Source of the DNA: Blautia sp. MSJ-9
Lineage (GTDB): Bacteria; Bacillota; Clostridia; Lachnospirales; Lachnospiraceae
Direction of reading: 5' to 3'
DNA length: 64,000 nt
Assembly: GCF_018919065.1 (NCBI RefSeq)
Contig: NZ_JAHLQG010000017.1
Coordinates: forward strand, 1-64,000
Part shown: positions 1 to 8,177 of the stretch, piece by piece
Numbering within the stretch: the stretch's first letter is position 1
How the letters are laid out: each line of letters begins with the position of its first letter
Notes under the pieces: generated by a model
The model's database searches: none
Seen by the model: the letters and a program-made list of their open reading frames with translations, nothing else
Told to the model about the DNA's origin: nothing
Made by a program: the position numbers and the translations under genes

Positions 1-21
1 GGTAAAAAATATTTTGTCAAG

Positions 22-231
22 TTTTTTAAAAAGAAAAAAAGCCAGCAAATATGCTGGTTTGAGTAGTGGTCGAATTTTTGGTACTGCAAAAAATGATAGT
101 GCTAAATCCTAAAGACGGGTCCATAGCTGCGTTACCTCCCCGATTGTCAGAAATATGATGATCGGTTACTCTTACTGGCAGCGTATTTATGGTACATTAA
201 ACGTCACCTGTAAACAATAACAAATCAAGTT
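22..231 (-). ncRNA. Candidate small structured RNA, class unknown
   Basis: No ORF is convincing here, but the minus strand reads like an RNA gene of about 190-210 nt. An extended -10 (TGcTAAAAT, element at 238-243) would start it near 231. A hairpin CCAGC-AAATAT-GCTGG (42-57) followed by a long U-run would end it. In the middle CCATA/TATGG and GCTGC/GCAGC arms enclose an internal loop and a CCGAT/ATCGG stem (about 121-192), giving one long interrupted hairpin. The size and shape are 6S-like, but I recognise no conserved motif of 6S, SRP RNA or a known riboswitch. Confidence 0.35.
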
Positions 232-275
232 ATGTTTATTTTAGCATCTTTACACAAAAAAATAAAGAAAATTGT

Positions 276-304
276 TTGACAAATTCCCTTTCCTGCGCTA
301 AATT
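276..304 (+). promoter_or_regulatory. Sigma-A promoter of fructokinase gene
   Basis: A consensus -35 TTGACA (276-281), a 17-bp spacer and a -10-like TAAATT (299-304) lie about 75 bp before the fructokinase start. They point away from the candidate minus-strand RNA. Confidence 0.6.
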
Positions 305-377
305 TATGTTATTAATCATGGAAGGAATCTTGTTCCGGATACTATGCTTCTTTCCATCACAACAAGGAGGATACAAA

Positions 378-1352
378 ATGGGAAACAAAGCCTTTGACGT
401 AACCGCATTAGGCGAATTATTGATTGACTTTACTGAAAACGGCAGCAGCGCACAGGGAAATCCTATGCTGGAAGCCAATCCGGGCGGTGCTCCATGCAAT
501 GTGCTTGCAATGCTTGAGAAGCTTGGCAAAAAAACTGCATTCATCGGAAAAGTGGGAAACGACATGTTCGGAACTCAGCTTAAGAATGCCGTAGAGGAAG
601 TAGGGATCGACACCCGCAACCTTGTGATCGACAAGGTCGTACATACAACACTTGCCTTCGTACACACCTATCCTGACGGAGACAGAGATTTCTCCTTCTA
701 CCGTAACCCGGGTGCAGATATGATGCTCACCAAAGATGAAATCCAGGAAGACCTGATCAGAGATTCCAGAATCTTCCACTTCGGAACTCTTTCTTCCACT
801 CACGAGGGAGTACGCGAGGCAACCCGCTATGCCATCGACGTTGCAAAAGAAGCCGGATGTATCGTCAGCTTCGACCCGAACCTTCGTCCGCCATTATGGA
901 AATCTCTGGATGACGCAAAGGCAGAAATCGAATACGGCCTTGGCAAATGCGATATTCTGAAAATCTCAGATAACGAAGTTGAATTCCTGTTCGGAACTAC
1001 AGACTATGACAAAGGTGCCGCACTTCTGAAAGAGAAATACAACATTCCGCTTATCCTTATCACACTTGGAAAAGACGGAAGCCGCGCTTACTACAAAGAC
1101 ATGAAAGTGGAAGCTGCTCCTTTCCTTCAGGAAAAGACTATCGAGACAACAGGTGCAGGCGATACCTTCTGCGCAAGTTCCTTAAACTATGTTCTGGAAC
1201 ATGGCCTGGACAATCTGACAGAAGAGAACTTAAAAGAACTGCTCACATTCGCAAATGCGGCAGCTTCTCTGATCACCACACGCAAGGGTGCTCTTCGCGT
1301 TATGTCCACCAAAGAAGAGGTTCTTGACTTTATGAAGTCAAGAGGATGTTAA
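378..1352 (+). CDS. scrK: PfkB-family fructokinase
   Basis: Cytoplasmic sugar kinase of the ribokinase/PfkB superfamily, about 324 aa, expected to phosphorylate fructose to fructose-6-phosphate with ATP. The N-terminal PfkB signature is visible (GELLIDF, then PGGAPCNV near residues 34-41). So is the C-terminal ATP/anion-hole motif TTGAGDTFCA, with the catalytic Asp of GAGD. The start is ATG 378 because AAGGAGG lies 8 nt upstream; an in-frame upstream ATG at 276 has no ribosome site and falls in the -35 element. It stands alone, with its own promoter and a terminator at 1381. The substrate is inferred from resemblance to fructokinases; another ketose or 2-keto sugar is possible. Confidence 0.88.
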   Translation: MGNKAFDVTALGELLIDFTENGSSAQGNPMLEANPGGAPCNVLAMLEKLGKKTAFIGKVGNDMFGTQLKNAVEEVGIDTRNLVIDKVVHTTLAFVHTYPDGDRDFSFYRNPGADMMLTKDEIQEDLIRDSRIFHFGTLSSTHEGVREATRYAIDVAKEAGCIVSFDPNLRPPLWKSLDDAKAEIEYGLGKCDILKISDNEVEFLFGTTDYDKGAALLKEKYNIPLILITLGKDGSRAYYKDMKVEAAPFLQEKTIETTGAGDTFCASSLNYVLEHGLDNLTEENLKELLTFANAAASLITTRKGALRVMSTKEEVLDFMKSRGC

Positions 1353-1380
1353 TTTTATTTCCTTAACAGACAATAATAAT

Positions 1381-1415
1381 GAAGCCCGCTGCACTGCCAG
1401 ACAGGGCTTCCTTTT
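1381..1415 (+). terminator. Rho-independent terminator of fructokinase gene
   Basis: GAAGCCC and GGGCTTC pair around a 16-nt loop and are followed by CTTTT, 28 bp after the stop codon. Confidence 0.75.
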
Positions 1416-1494
1416 AGTTCTCACATTTACACCGGACTGTTTATGCTGATACCGGTTCCGGTTTGTTACTATTATATAAGGATGTGTTTTTATA

Positions 1495-2523
1495 ATGAAT
1501 TCATCAGATAATTTTCAGGATTCTGCTCTTTCCCGTCTTATGCCCTTGATGAACAGTTCTTTTACTCCCGGACAGGCACAGGCTACTGTGGACAATTTTC
1601 AGGATCCGGATCAACGGCAGATTGCACAGGCTGAATTATATTATTTCTCGGGACGTGCAGAAGAATGCAGAAATATTGCGGAACTTTACCTCCAGGACAA
1701 GGATCTCTGTCTGCGCCTGTCCGCAGCACTTTTATATTCTTTTTCCAATCTTACTCTGGGAAATCCATCTGCCTCCAGAATGGGATTCAGAAATATTCAG
1801 GAATGTCTTCTTCTCTCAAAAGACAGTTCTGCATCAAAAGGAATCATGGCTTCCTGTGTTTTTGCCAACTATCTGGCCATGGTACTGATGCATCTTCCCA
1901 CAGACGGACTTCCTTCTCTTCAGGATTTTCTGCCCTCCTTACCTTCAGGGCTTCGCGCTTATGCAGTTTATGTCCTCGCTCATAACGCTTATCTTCACAA
2001 AGAATATAAACGGGCACTGGGATTATGCCAGTCTGTCTTTCTGATGCTTGACGGCTGCTATCCTGTTGCCATGGAATATCTCTACTGCGTGATCATTATG
2101 TGTCTGATCAACCTGAAGCAGCAGGACGAGGCCAGAGAAACTCTGATGACAGCATGGAACATGGCAAAACCGGATGGATTTCTGGAACCGTTTATCGAAC
2201 ATCATGGGTTAATGCTTGGACAGATTGAAGCCTGCATCAAGCCTGCAGAACCGGAGAGTTACAGACAGCTTTCCCAGGCAGTTATTGCCTTCAGTCGTGG
2301 TTGGATGGCTATTCATAACCCACAGCTTCAGTCTTCTGTTACAGATAAACTGACGCCTATGGAATACTCCATAGCCATGCTCGCAAGCAAAGGCTGGACC
2401 AATCAGGAAATCGCAAAACAACTGTCTCTGTCCCCCAATACGATCAAACATTATCTTTCCCGCATTTTCCATATGTTGGATATAGAAAAACGTGAAGAAT
2501 TGAGACCGTTTGTAAATAAATAA
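1495..2523 (+). CDS. LuxR/GerE-type transcription regulator
   Basis: A 342-aa protein with a C-terminal LuxR-type helix-turn-helix: LTPMEYSIAMLASKGWTNQEIAKQ at about 284-307, followed by the recognition helix SPNTIKHYLSRIF. Residues 1-270 are helical and rich in Ala, Leu and Tyr, resembling the TPR-like sensor part of MalT-type regulators. There is no receiver domain and no N-terminal P-loop. A weak ribosome site (AAGGA) lies 12 nt before the ATG. It sits directly upstream of, and co-oriented with, the large surface protein gene at 2629, so it may regulate that gene (inference). No terminator with a U-run separates the two. Confidence 0.8.
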   Translation: MNSSDNFQDSALSRLMPLMNSSFTPGQAQATVDNFQDPDQRQIAQAELYYFSGRAEECRNIAELYLQDKDLCLRLSAALLYSFSNLTLGNPSASRMGFRNIQECLLLSKDSSASKGIMASCVFANYLAMVLMHLPTDGLPSLQDFLPSLPSGLRAYAVYVLAHNAYLHKEYKRALGLCQSVFLMLDGCYPVAMEYLYCVIIMCLINLKQQDEARETLMTAWNMAKPDGFLEPFIEHHGLMLGQIEACIKPAEPESYRQLSQAVIAFSRGWMAIHNPQLQSSVTDKLTPMEYSIAMLASKGWTNQEIAKQLSLSPNTIKHYLSRIFHMLDIEKREELRPFVNK

Positions 2524-2628
2524 TAGCAAAAAGGCACTTTTTTGCCTTCTAACGGGCATTATATAATTTCATTCCATGATGTATAATATCCCTATAAACA
2601 TATATTTTATAACAGGGAGGCGATCTTT

Positions 2629-5600
2629 ATGAGAAAGAAATTATTAGCCGGGATTATGGCACTTGCACTATGTTCCACAAACATGCCCCCCCCCCCAGAC
2701 TATATTTGCGGGGGAATTTACTTCCGGAAATCTGGAAGAGGTAACTGAAGAAACTCCTGAAATCTTTTCCGATGATAATCAGGAAGTACTAGAAGAAACA
2801 GAAGAAGAATTATCTGTGTTCAGTTCGGAGAACGTACCCGAATTTAGCAGTGAAGTAAATATTATGTCGGCTACTGCAGATGGAACGGAACCTATAAAAG
2901 AGATTAATATAAACGATATTAACAGTAGCGATCTCTATGATAAGAACGAGCACAAATGGAAAATAACCTCTGCTGGTTCGTACAAATTTAACGGTACTGG
3001 AGCTACTACCAGTATTCCCATCATAATTGAGAGTATTACTTCAGGAACAGTTAATATTTATCTGAATAATGTAAACATTGAGACAGCTTCTGGACCAGCA
3101 TTGCAAATCACATCTACTGTCCAAGCTCAAGTCTGCATATATTTAGAAAACGAAAATAACCTTATAACAACGAACATGAATTCCGCAGGCTTACAGAAAG
3201 ACAATATAGCTAACCTTACAATAGATAATTCTTCAGGCACTCCAGGAATATTAACTGCCCAAAATTCTACTCAGTATGCTTACGGGGCTGGCATTGGCGG
3301 TGGCGTAAATGGCTCTTGCAGTAACATTACCATTAGTGGTGGTTCTATAAATGCCAGTTCTTATTCCGGCGCCGGCATTGGCGGCGGCATGGTCAAAGAT
3401 TATAATGGCGTAAATGTCTCTTGCAGTAACATTACCATTAATGGTGGTTCTGTAAATGCCAGTTCTTATTCCGGCGCCGGCATTGGCAGTGGTCCTGGCT
3501 TTGGCCCTGAAATGGTCAGCAGCTCTTGTAGTAACATTACCATTAGTGATGGTTCTGTAAATGCCAGTTCTTATTACGGCGCCGGCATTGGCAGTGGCTA
3601 TGCCCTTAATCGCACCGGCTCTTGTAGCAATATTACCATTAGTGGCGGTTCTGTAAATGCCAGTTCTTCTCGTGGCGCTGGCATTGGCAGCGGCTTTTGC
3701 GACATGGACAATAGAGGCCTTTGCAGTAACATTACCATTAGTGGCGGTTCTGTAAATGCAAAAATTGGTTGCATTCCTCACCAGAATTTGGATAGCTCTG
3801 GTAACTACGACCCCAACAGTCCTAATGTATATCTCTGCACCATTCCTAATGAAGGAAACGATCCAATAACTATAGACAATACTCATTGGAGTCCATTTAA
3901 TCATAAAGCTGTTGACTCTAATGATAAAAAGCTGTATGCATGGCTGACTGGCGAAGATCATATTGTAACTGTTGGAACAGAACGAAGAAGTTATATTTTT
4001 AATTCAAACTCAAATGAATTTAATAACACCAAACGTACTGTTACCAGTGCGATTTTTGAATTTAACGGTTCTGAGTTTATTTATGATGGAAACACACACT
4101 CTCCTAACATCACTACGAAGAACAACATTAAAGGCGTAGGAGACTTCACTGTAAAATATTTCAAAGAAAATGATCCAACAACCGAGATAACCGAGCCTAA
4201 AGATGTTGGGACTTATATTGTAAAGATTGATGTAAAAGAAGGCAATTTTTATAAAGCAGCTTCTGATATTACAAGTGGCAACTGGAAATTTAATATTAAC
4301 CCAGGAACACTTACCCCTACAATCACTAACCACGCAGATGATTATGATGGAAAATCTCATCCAATTATCAATATTAACAAAAATACAATTCCCCAAAATA
4401 GTACTATTGAATACAGTGTTGATAATAAACAAACATGGAAAACTTTGAATTCTGACGACGATATTCCTGCTGTAAAAACGGTAACCGACGCAGAAAATAC
4501 CAAAATTTTTATACGGATCTCCAATCCCAATTATGCTACCTGGACTTCACAAGAATATAAAGCAATCATCAATCGAGCAACCCAAACACCAAATTATCCA
4601 TCACCATCAAATACCAAAATACCCGTTCCGTGGTCCTGTAAGAAAGTAAATGAGATTGCTCCTAGTCCTCTTCCTGCAAACTGGGCGTGGCAGACAGATG
4701 ATGCAGCTAAAAATTTACAGGTTGGAAACAATTCTGTTACCGCAGTTTACACTGGTAAAGACAAAGGCAATTATGAAAGAGAAACTGTTACTTACACAAT
4801 TATCAGAAGTAAATGTGAACACAAACACACCGCAGAACGTTACTACTCCTCTCCATCCTGTACTTCCAGCGGCTACAGTGGAGATACCTACTGCACAGAC
4901 TGTAATGAAACAATTTCCCATGGTCATATCATTCCCGCATATGAACATGACTATGACAACGGTGTTATCACTACAGAACCAACTGCCGAAACTGATGGAA
5001 TCATAACTTACACCTGTAAGCGTTGCAACCATCAGGATACAAAAACCCTCGGAAAACAGAACTTTATATTTACTGAGCCATCTAATTTAACATATGACGG
5101 AACAGAAAAAACAGCTTCTTTACAATGCGATATTCAAAATATAGGAAACATTACCCTGTCCTATTACAAAAATGGTGATAATAACCCGCAAACAAATGGA
5201 GCTGTCGATGTAGGAACTTATACTGTAAAGGCAAATATAGCAGGAAAAAGTTTTACAGCGGATAAGTCTTGGACTTTCACGATTAAGCCGGCAACCTTTG
5301 ATGAAGATTCCATTAAAATTACAGCATATAATGGAACATATGATGGAGATGAACACCCAATTATCACGGGCATCTTTCCAACTGGCAGTAATGTGAAATA
5401 TTCAACAGAAAGTCCAAACGAAACTACTATTTGGAGTTCAACCTGTCCAAACGTAAAAACAGTAGCAGATGCCAAAAAAACAAACGTATGGATAAAAATC
5501 AGCAAAGATAATTATGCTACAAAGATATATGGTCCGATACAGGCAACTATCAATCCAGCTTCTGAAGCACCAGGCTATCCATCTACAGCCAAAATATCCG

Positions 5601-7273
5601 TTCCGTGGTCCTGTAAGAAAGTAAATGAGATTGCTACTAATCCTCTTCCTAAAAACTGGGAATGGCAAGATTCAGATAAAACTAAAGATCTAAATGTCGG
5701 AGACAATCCCGCTACCGCAGTTTATACCGGTTCTGATGCAGGCAAAGGCAATTATGAAAGAGAAACTGTTGATTACACAATTATCAGAAGTAAATGTGAA
5801 CACAAACACACAGCAGGACGTTACTACTCCTCTCCATCCTGTACTTCCAGTGGATACAGTGGAGATACCTACTGCACAGACTGTGGTGTATTAGTATCTT
5901 CCGGATACACCATTTCCGCATATGGCCATGACTATGACAACGGTGTTATCACTACAGAACCTACTGCAGAAACTGACGGAATCATAACTTACACCTGTAA
6001 GCGGTGCAAACATCAGGATACAAAAACCCTCGGAAAACTTGGTGACGGGGAACCTTATATTGAGGGAAGTTTCCAGAAGAAAGGCTGGGATGCTGTCAAT
6101 GATCTGATTAAGGTTTCCAAAGAAAAAGATACCATTTCCATTACCCTAAATGGTGCCAAGGTACTTCCTGCCTCTGTCTTATCCGAGATAAAAGGCAAAG
6201 ATATTTCCCTGAGCCTTGATATGGAAAATGGTTTCATCTGGAAAATCAACGGTACTTCCATTACATCAGAAACACCTGCGGATACCGATCTTTCTGTTAC
6301 AAACACAGCAGAATATATCCCGGCAGCGTTATACAGCCTGATCTCCACAAACCAGAATGATTTCGGTTTCCATCTCGAAAAAAGCGGAGCTTTCGATTTC
6401 CCGTCTGTGCTTTCCGTAAAGACAGATGCTTCCTGTGCAGGACTTATGGCAAATCTGTTCTGGTATGATGTTGAGAATGGGGTTCTGCAGTGTATCCAGA
6501 CTGTAACTGTAGGCGGTGCATTTGAGCGCAGTATTCCATATGCTGACTTTACCCTTTCCAAAGGACAGGATTATTTCATAGCATTTGGTACAGAATCTCT
6601 CAATGGCAGAGTCATTCATACAGACGGAAGTATCACAGATGAAAACGGCACATACCTGCGTCCTGCCAACGCAAAGATTTCCAGCCATTCCATTGACAGA
6701 AACAAATTAACTGTCAAACTTTCCAAAGGATGTGTAGGTGCTCAGGGTTATGACTTCGTGATCAGTAAGAAATCAAATATGCTCCAGACAGGAAAGTTCA
6801 GCAAGACAGTTTCCTCAACAGGCAAGCCACAGGCATCTTTCAGATATCTGGCAAAGGGTACCTGGTATGTGGCAGCCCGAAGCTGGGTTCTGGATGCACA
6901 GGGCAATAAGGTCTATGGTTCCTGGACAAAGATCAAGAAGATCAAGATCACTGTTGTCACACCACAGCAGCCAAAGATCAAAGATATTACTGTAAAAGAA
7001 AACACTGTGACTGTTACTTACACAAAATGCAAAAACACCACAGGTTATGAAATCCTGCTCGGAAACAAATACAAGACCTCCGCAGGTGAGAAATATCCGG
7101 TTAAGAAATATGTGAAACGTACAGAAGGCAAAAATACCGTAACTGTAACCTTTACAAATGTAAAGAAAGGCACCTGGTATGTGACAGTACGTTCCTGGAA
7201 TAAGACCTCCAAGAATAAATCCAGAGTTTACAGTCCATATTCCGATATAAAAAAATTCAAAGTCAAAAAATAG
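2629..7273 (+). CDS. Large repetitive secreted/surface protein, frame interrupted at a C11 tract
   Basis: A good start (ATG 2629, GGGAGG 8 nt upstream) opens a classical signal peptide (MRKKLLAGIMALALCSTN), but it runs into 11 consecutive C and stops at 2746. The next frame then stays open to 7273. With 10 or 13 C the two parts join; the 10-C form would be 1547 aa. The body starts acidic, then has a carbohydrate-binding-like beta domain (about 2890-3250), five glycine-rich repeats with SCSNITISGGS (3290-3770), and Ig-like MBG-type modules with YDG motifs (4040-4590, 5080-5550). Two Cys/His-rich CEHKHT...CKRC modules follow (4810-5060, 5790-6040). Two fibronectin-like domains rich in Lys close the protein (6670-7270). 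No LPXTG or membrane anchor is visible. Likely adhesin or exoprotein; function unknown. Confidence 0.75.
2686..2696 (+). repeat. Homopolymeric C11 tract inside the signal-peptide region
   Basis: Eleven consecutive C follow ATG codon 19 of the signal-peptide frame. At this length the peptide and the 1.5-kb-codon body are out of frame by one base. A length of 10, 7 or 13 restores one reading frame. Such tracts mutate by slipped-strand pairing and are classic contingency switches. A homopolymer sequencing error would look the same. Confidence 0.85.
3290..3770 (+). repeat. Five tandem glycine/serine-rich coding repeats
   Basis: About 100-nt units, each encoding SCSNITISGGSVNASS followed by a variable residue pair and GAGIGSG. 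The linkers between units differ in length. DNA identity between units is high, so copy number could change by recombination. Confidence 0.85.
4620..6043 (+). repeat. Duplicated ~430-bp coding module
   Basis: The segments 4620-5060 and 5590-6043 are near-identical in sequence. Both encode an IPVPWSCKKVNEIA-type stretch, an NYERETV stretch and a Cys-rich CEHKHT...CTDC...CKRC module ending KTLGK. This indicates a recent internal duplication. Confidence 0.8.
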
Positions 7274-7290
7274 TCTATAGTAAAATAATA

Positions 7291-7601
7291 AAAAATCTCC
7301 TGTGATTGCAACCAGAATCACAGGAGATTTTTTATTGCTTTTTCAGATCAATGTTTCTTATTTTACCACACGAACTCTGGAAACACCTTCAATTGCTTTC
7401 AGCTCATCCAGTGCTTCTTTAGAAGCTGCGCTTTCCAGATCGATGAGAGTATATGCGTATTCACCTTTGCTCTTGTTTGTCATATCTGCGATGTTCAGGC
7501 CTTCTGCACCAAGGATCTTGGTGAACTGGCTGATCATGTTCGGGATATTTTTGTGGCAGATGGCAATACGTCCTACTGCTACGCAGGTTCCCATATCACA
7601 G
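7291..7601 (-). pseudogene. Duplicated 3' end of serA (ACT-domain fragment)
   Basis: Positions 7358-7601 read, on the minus strand, as the last 78-80 codons of the SerA encoded at 8409. There are only two amino acid differences (ESAASKEAL against ESVASREAL) and the same stop context. The matching segment includes the downstream terminator region. Homology ends abruptly at 7601, where serA continues with TTGGGG. The fragment has only the C-terminal ACT domain, no ribosome site and no promoter, so it is a remnant. It may mark a past insertion or an unequal duplication at the serA 3' end. Confidence 0.85.
7294..7334. terminator. Bidirectional terminator after surface protein gene
   Basis: A 13-bp stem (AATCTCCTGTGATT and its complement) is flanked by A-runs and T-runs on both sides. 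It ends the surface protein gene and also faces the serA fragment. It resembles the serA terminator at 8333 and appears to belong to the duplicated segment. Confidence 0.8.
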
Positions 7602-7670
7602 GATTGGGAGCTATCTGCAACATTTCAGAGGGGCACTTTTTGAGAAATAAAGAAAAAGTGACATACTGAG

Positions 7671-7699
7671 TTCCGTTTTGTTCTAAGCTGTGATATAAT
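7671..7699 (+). promoter_or_regulatory. Promoter of toxin-like peptide gene
   Basis: An extended -10 (TGaTATAAT, hexamer 7694-7699) with a weak -35-like TTCCGT 17 bp upstream. Transcription would start near 7706, leaving a leader of about 36 nt. In that leader ACCTCC (7714-7719) can pair with the Shine-Dalgarno GGAGGT (7728-7733). Confidence 0.65.
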
Positions 7700-7738
7700 T
7701 TAAAAGCTGCCGAACCTCCAGCAGAAAGGAGGTGAAGT

Positions 7739-7768
7739 CCTATGACAGATTTTATAATCGCTTTTCTT
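7739..7768 (+). repeat. Direct repeat DR1 over toxin translation start
   Basis: A 30-nt segment from CCTATGACAG to CTTTTCTT spans the start codon of the small peptide. It recurs at 7919-7945 with two substitutions and a 3-nt gap. The antisense RNA is transcribed from the complement of that second copy. Confidence 0.85.
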
Positions 7769-7837
7769 GTTTCTGTTACGGCAAATGTTGTTAGCTACTT
7801 CGTTTGCAAATGGTTGGACAGGAACGACAGGCAGTAA
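7742..7837 (+). CDS. Fst-like type I toxin, small hydrophobic peptide
   Basis: A 31-codon gene with a near-perfect ribosome site (AAAGGAGGTG, 7 nt before the ATG). The peptide starts MTDFIIAFLVSVTANVVS, one predicted membrane helix at residues 4-22, and ends with a charged tail CKWLDRNDRQ. A short helix followed by an aromatic-W-L-D motif and a polar tail is the pattern of Fst/par toxins of Gram-positive bacteria, which insert into the membrane. The Shine-Dalgarno is sequestered by a hairpin, a convergent antisense gene follows, and the two share a terminator. All three features fit a type I toxin. It could instead be an unrelated membrane micropeptide. Confidence 0.72.
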   Translation: MTDFIIAFLVSVTANVVSYFVCKWLDRNDRQ

Positions 7838-7874
7838 CAGCCTAAAGGTATAAGCCACCTTACATAAACGGAAC

Positions 7875-7912
7875 AAAAAGCCCCAGGAGTCTCGCACACT
7901 CCTGGGGTTTTT
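7875..7912. terminator. Shared bidirectional terminator of toxin and antisense RNA
   Basis: CCCCAGGAGT (7881-7890) pairs with ACTCCTGGGG (7898-7907), with A5 before and T5 after. It ends the plus-strand peptide mRNA and the minus-strand antisense RNA. Confidence 0.88.
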
Positions 7913-7918
7913 GCTTTG

Positions 7919-7945
7919 CCTATGACAAATATAATCACTTTTCTT
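7919..7945 (-). repeat. Direct repeat DR2 within antisense RNA gene
   Basis: A second copy of the toxin initiation region (CCTATGACAAAT...CTTTTCTT), transcribed in antisense from the promoter at 7956-7984. It could have arisen as a decayed copy of the toxin gene. Confidence 0.82.
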
Positions 7946-7955
7946 AGCTGTATTT

Positions 7956-7984
7956 ATAATATTCTACTTCCCGTAAAAAGTCAA
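7956..7984 (-). promoter_or_regulatory. Sigma-A promoter of antisense RNA
   Basis: On the minus strand TTGACT (7979-7984), a 17-bp spacer and TATTAT (7956-7961). It is closer to consensus than the toxin promoter's -35, which fits an antitoxin RNA made in excess. Confidence 0.75.
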
Positions 7985-8005
7985 TCTCTTTTTTTGTCTG
8001 ATGTA

Positions 8006-8014
8006 TGATATAAT
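8006..8014 (+). promoter_or_regulatory. Extended -10 upstream of second small peptide
   Basis: TGaTATAAT is identical to the extended -10 of the first peptide gene. The MITE at 8024 begins 10 bp after it, so the transcript would now start with the hairpin-rich element. Confidence 0.5.
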
Positions 8015-8023
8015 GTATCTGTG

Positions 8024-8144
8024 GTTACTGTTCACACACCACTATCCCGCGAGGTGTTTTGGCATGAATATGCCAAAATTCCATTGCCGCAGGCAATCTG
8101 GAATGAATTTTGGCTAAGTTACTGTGAACGGAGTGAACAGTAAC
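8024..8144. mobile_element. 121-bp MITE with 12-bp inverted ends and 8-bp target duplication
   Basis: The ends GTTACTGTTCAC (8024-8035) and GTGAACAGTAAC (8133-8144) are perfect inverted repeats. They are flanked by the direct repeat TATCTGTG at 8016-8023 and 8145-8152. There is no ORF. The inside is made of hairpins: TTTTGGCAT/ATGCCAAAA, then ATTCCA-TTGCC-gca-GGCA-TGGAAT, then the right-end palindrome. The repeat and duplication show a transposase-mobilised insertion into the leader of the second small peptide gene. The parent transposon is not in this window. Families making 8-bp duplications include ISL3, IS6 and IS256; I cannot assign it. Confidence 0.85.
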
Positions 8145-8177
8145 TATCTGTGATCTTAATCAGAAAGAGGTGAATCC

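Larger units (their letters stand above)
7873..7949 (-). ncRNA. Convergent antisense RNA, putative type I antitoxin
   Basis: Promoter TTGACT-N17-TATTAT on the minus strand predicts an RNA of about 75 nt starting near 7949 and ending in the bidirectional hairpin at 7875-7912. Its 5' part is the complement of DR2 (7919-7945). It can therefore pair with DR1 over the toxin start codon for about 25 of 27 positions, with a 3-nt bulge. Its 3' part is fully complementary to the toxin mRNA terminator. This two-contact arrangement is how RNA II represses fst mRNA in the par system. No ORF of note is inside. Confidence 0.68.

Noticed and set aside
276-377. N-terminal extension of the fructokinase frame from ATG 276
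   Set aside because: It overlaps the -35/-10 region and has no ribosome site, whereas ATG 378 has AAGGAGG and fits the family.
2528-2547. AAGGCA/TGCCTT hairpin after the LuxR gene as a terminator
   Set aside because: Short stem without a following U-run.
2663-2700. Start of the large surface protein at ATG 2663 (reading MHYVPQTC...)
   Set aside because: The real signal peptide and ribosome site are at 2629 in another frame; this ATG arises only from the shifted frame before the C-tract.
3251-3961. 236-codon minus-strand ORF opposite the glycine-rich repeats
   Set aside because: It is a shadow of the repetitive coding strand, with low-complexity content and no ribosome site.
7700-7897. 65-codon minus-strand ORF opposite the toxin-like peptide
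   Set aside because: It is anti-sense to the small peptide and terminator; the minus-strand promoter found here makes a short RNA that ends before most of this ORF.
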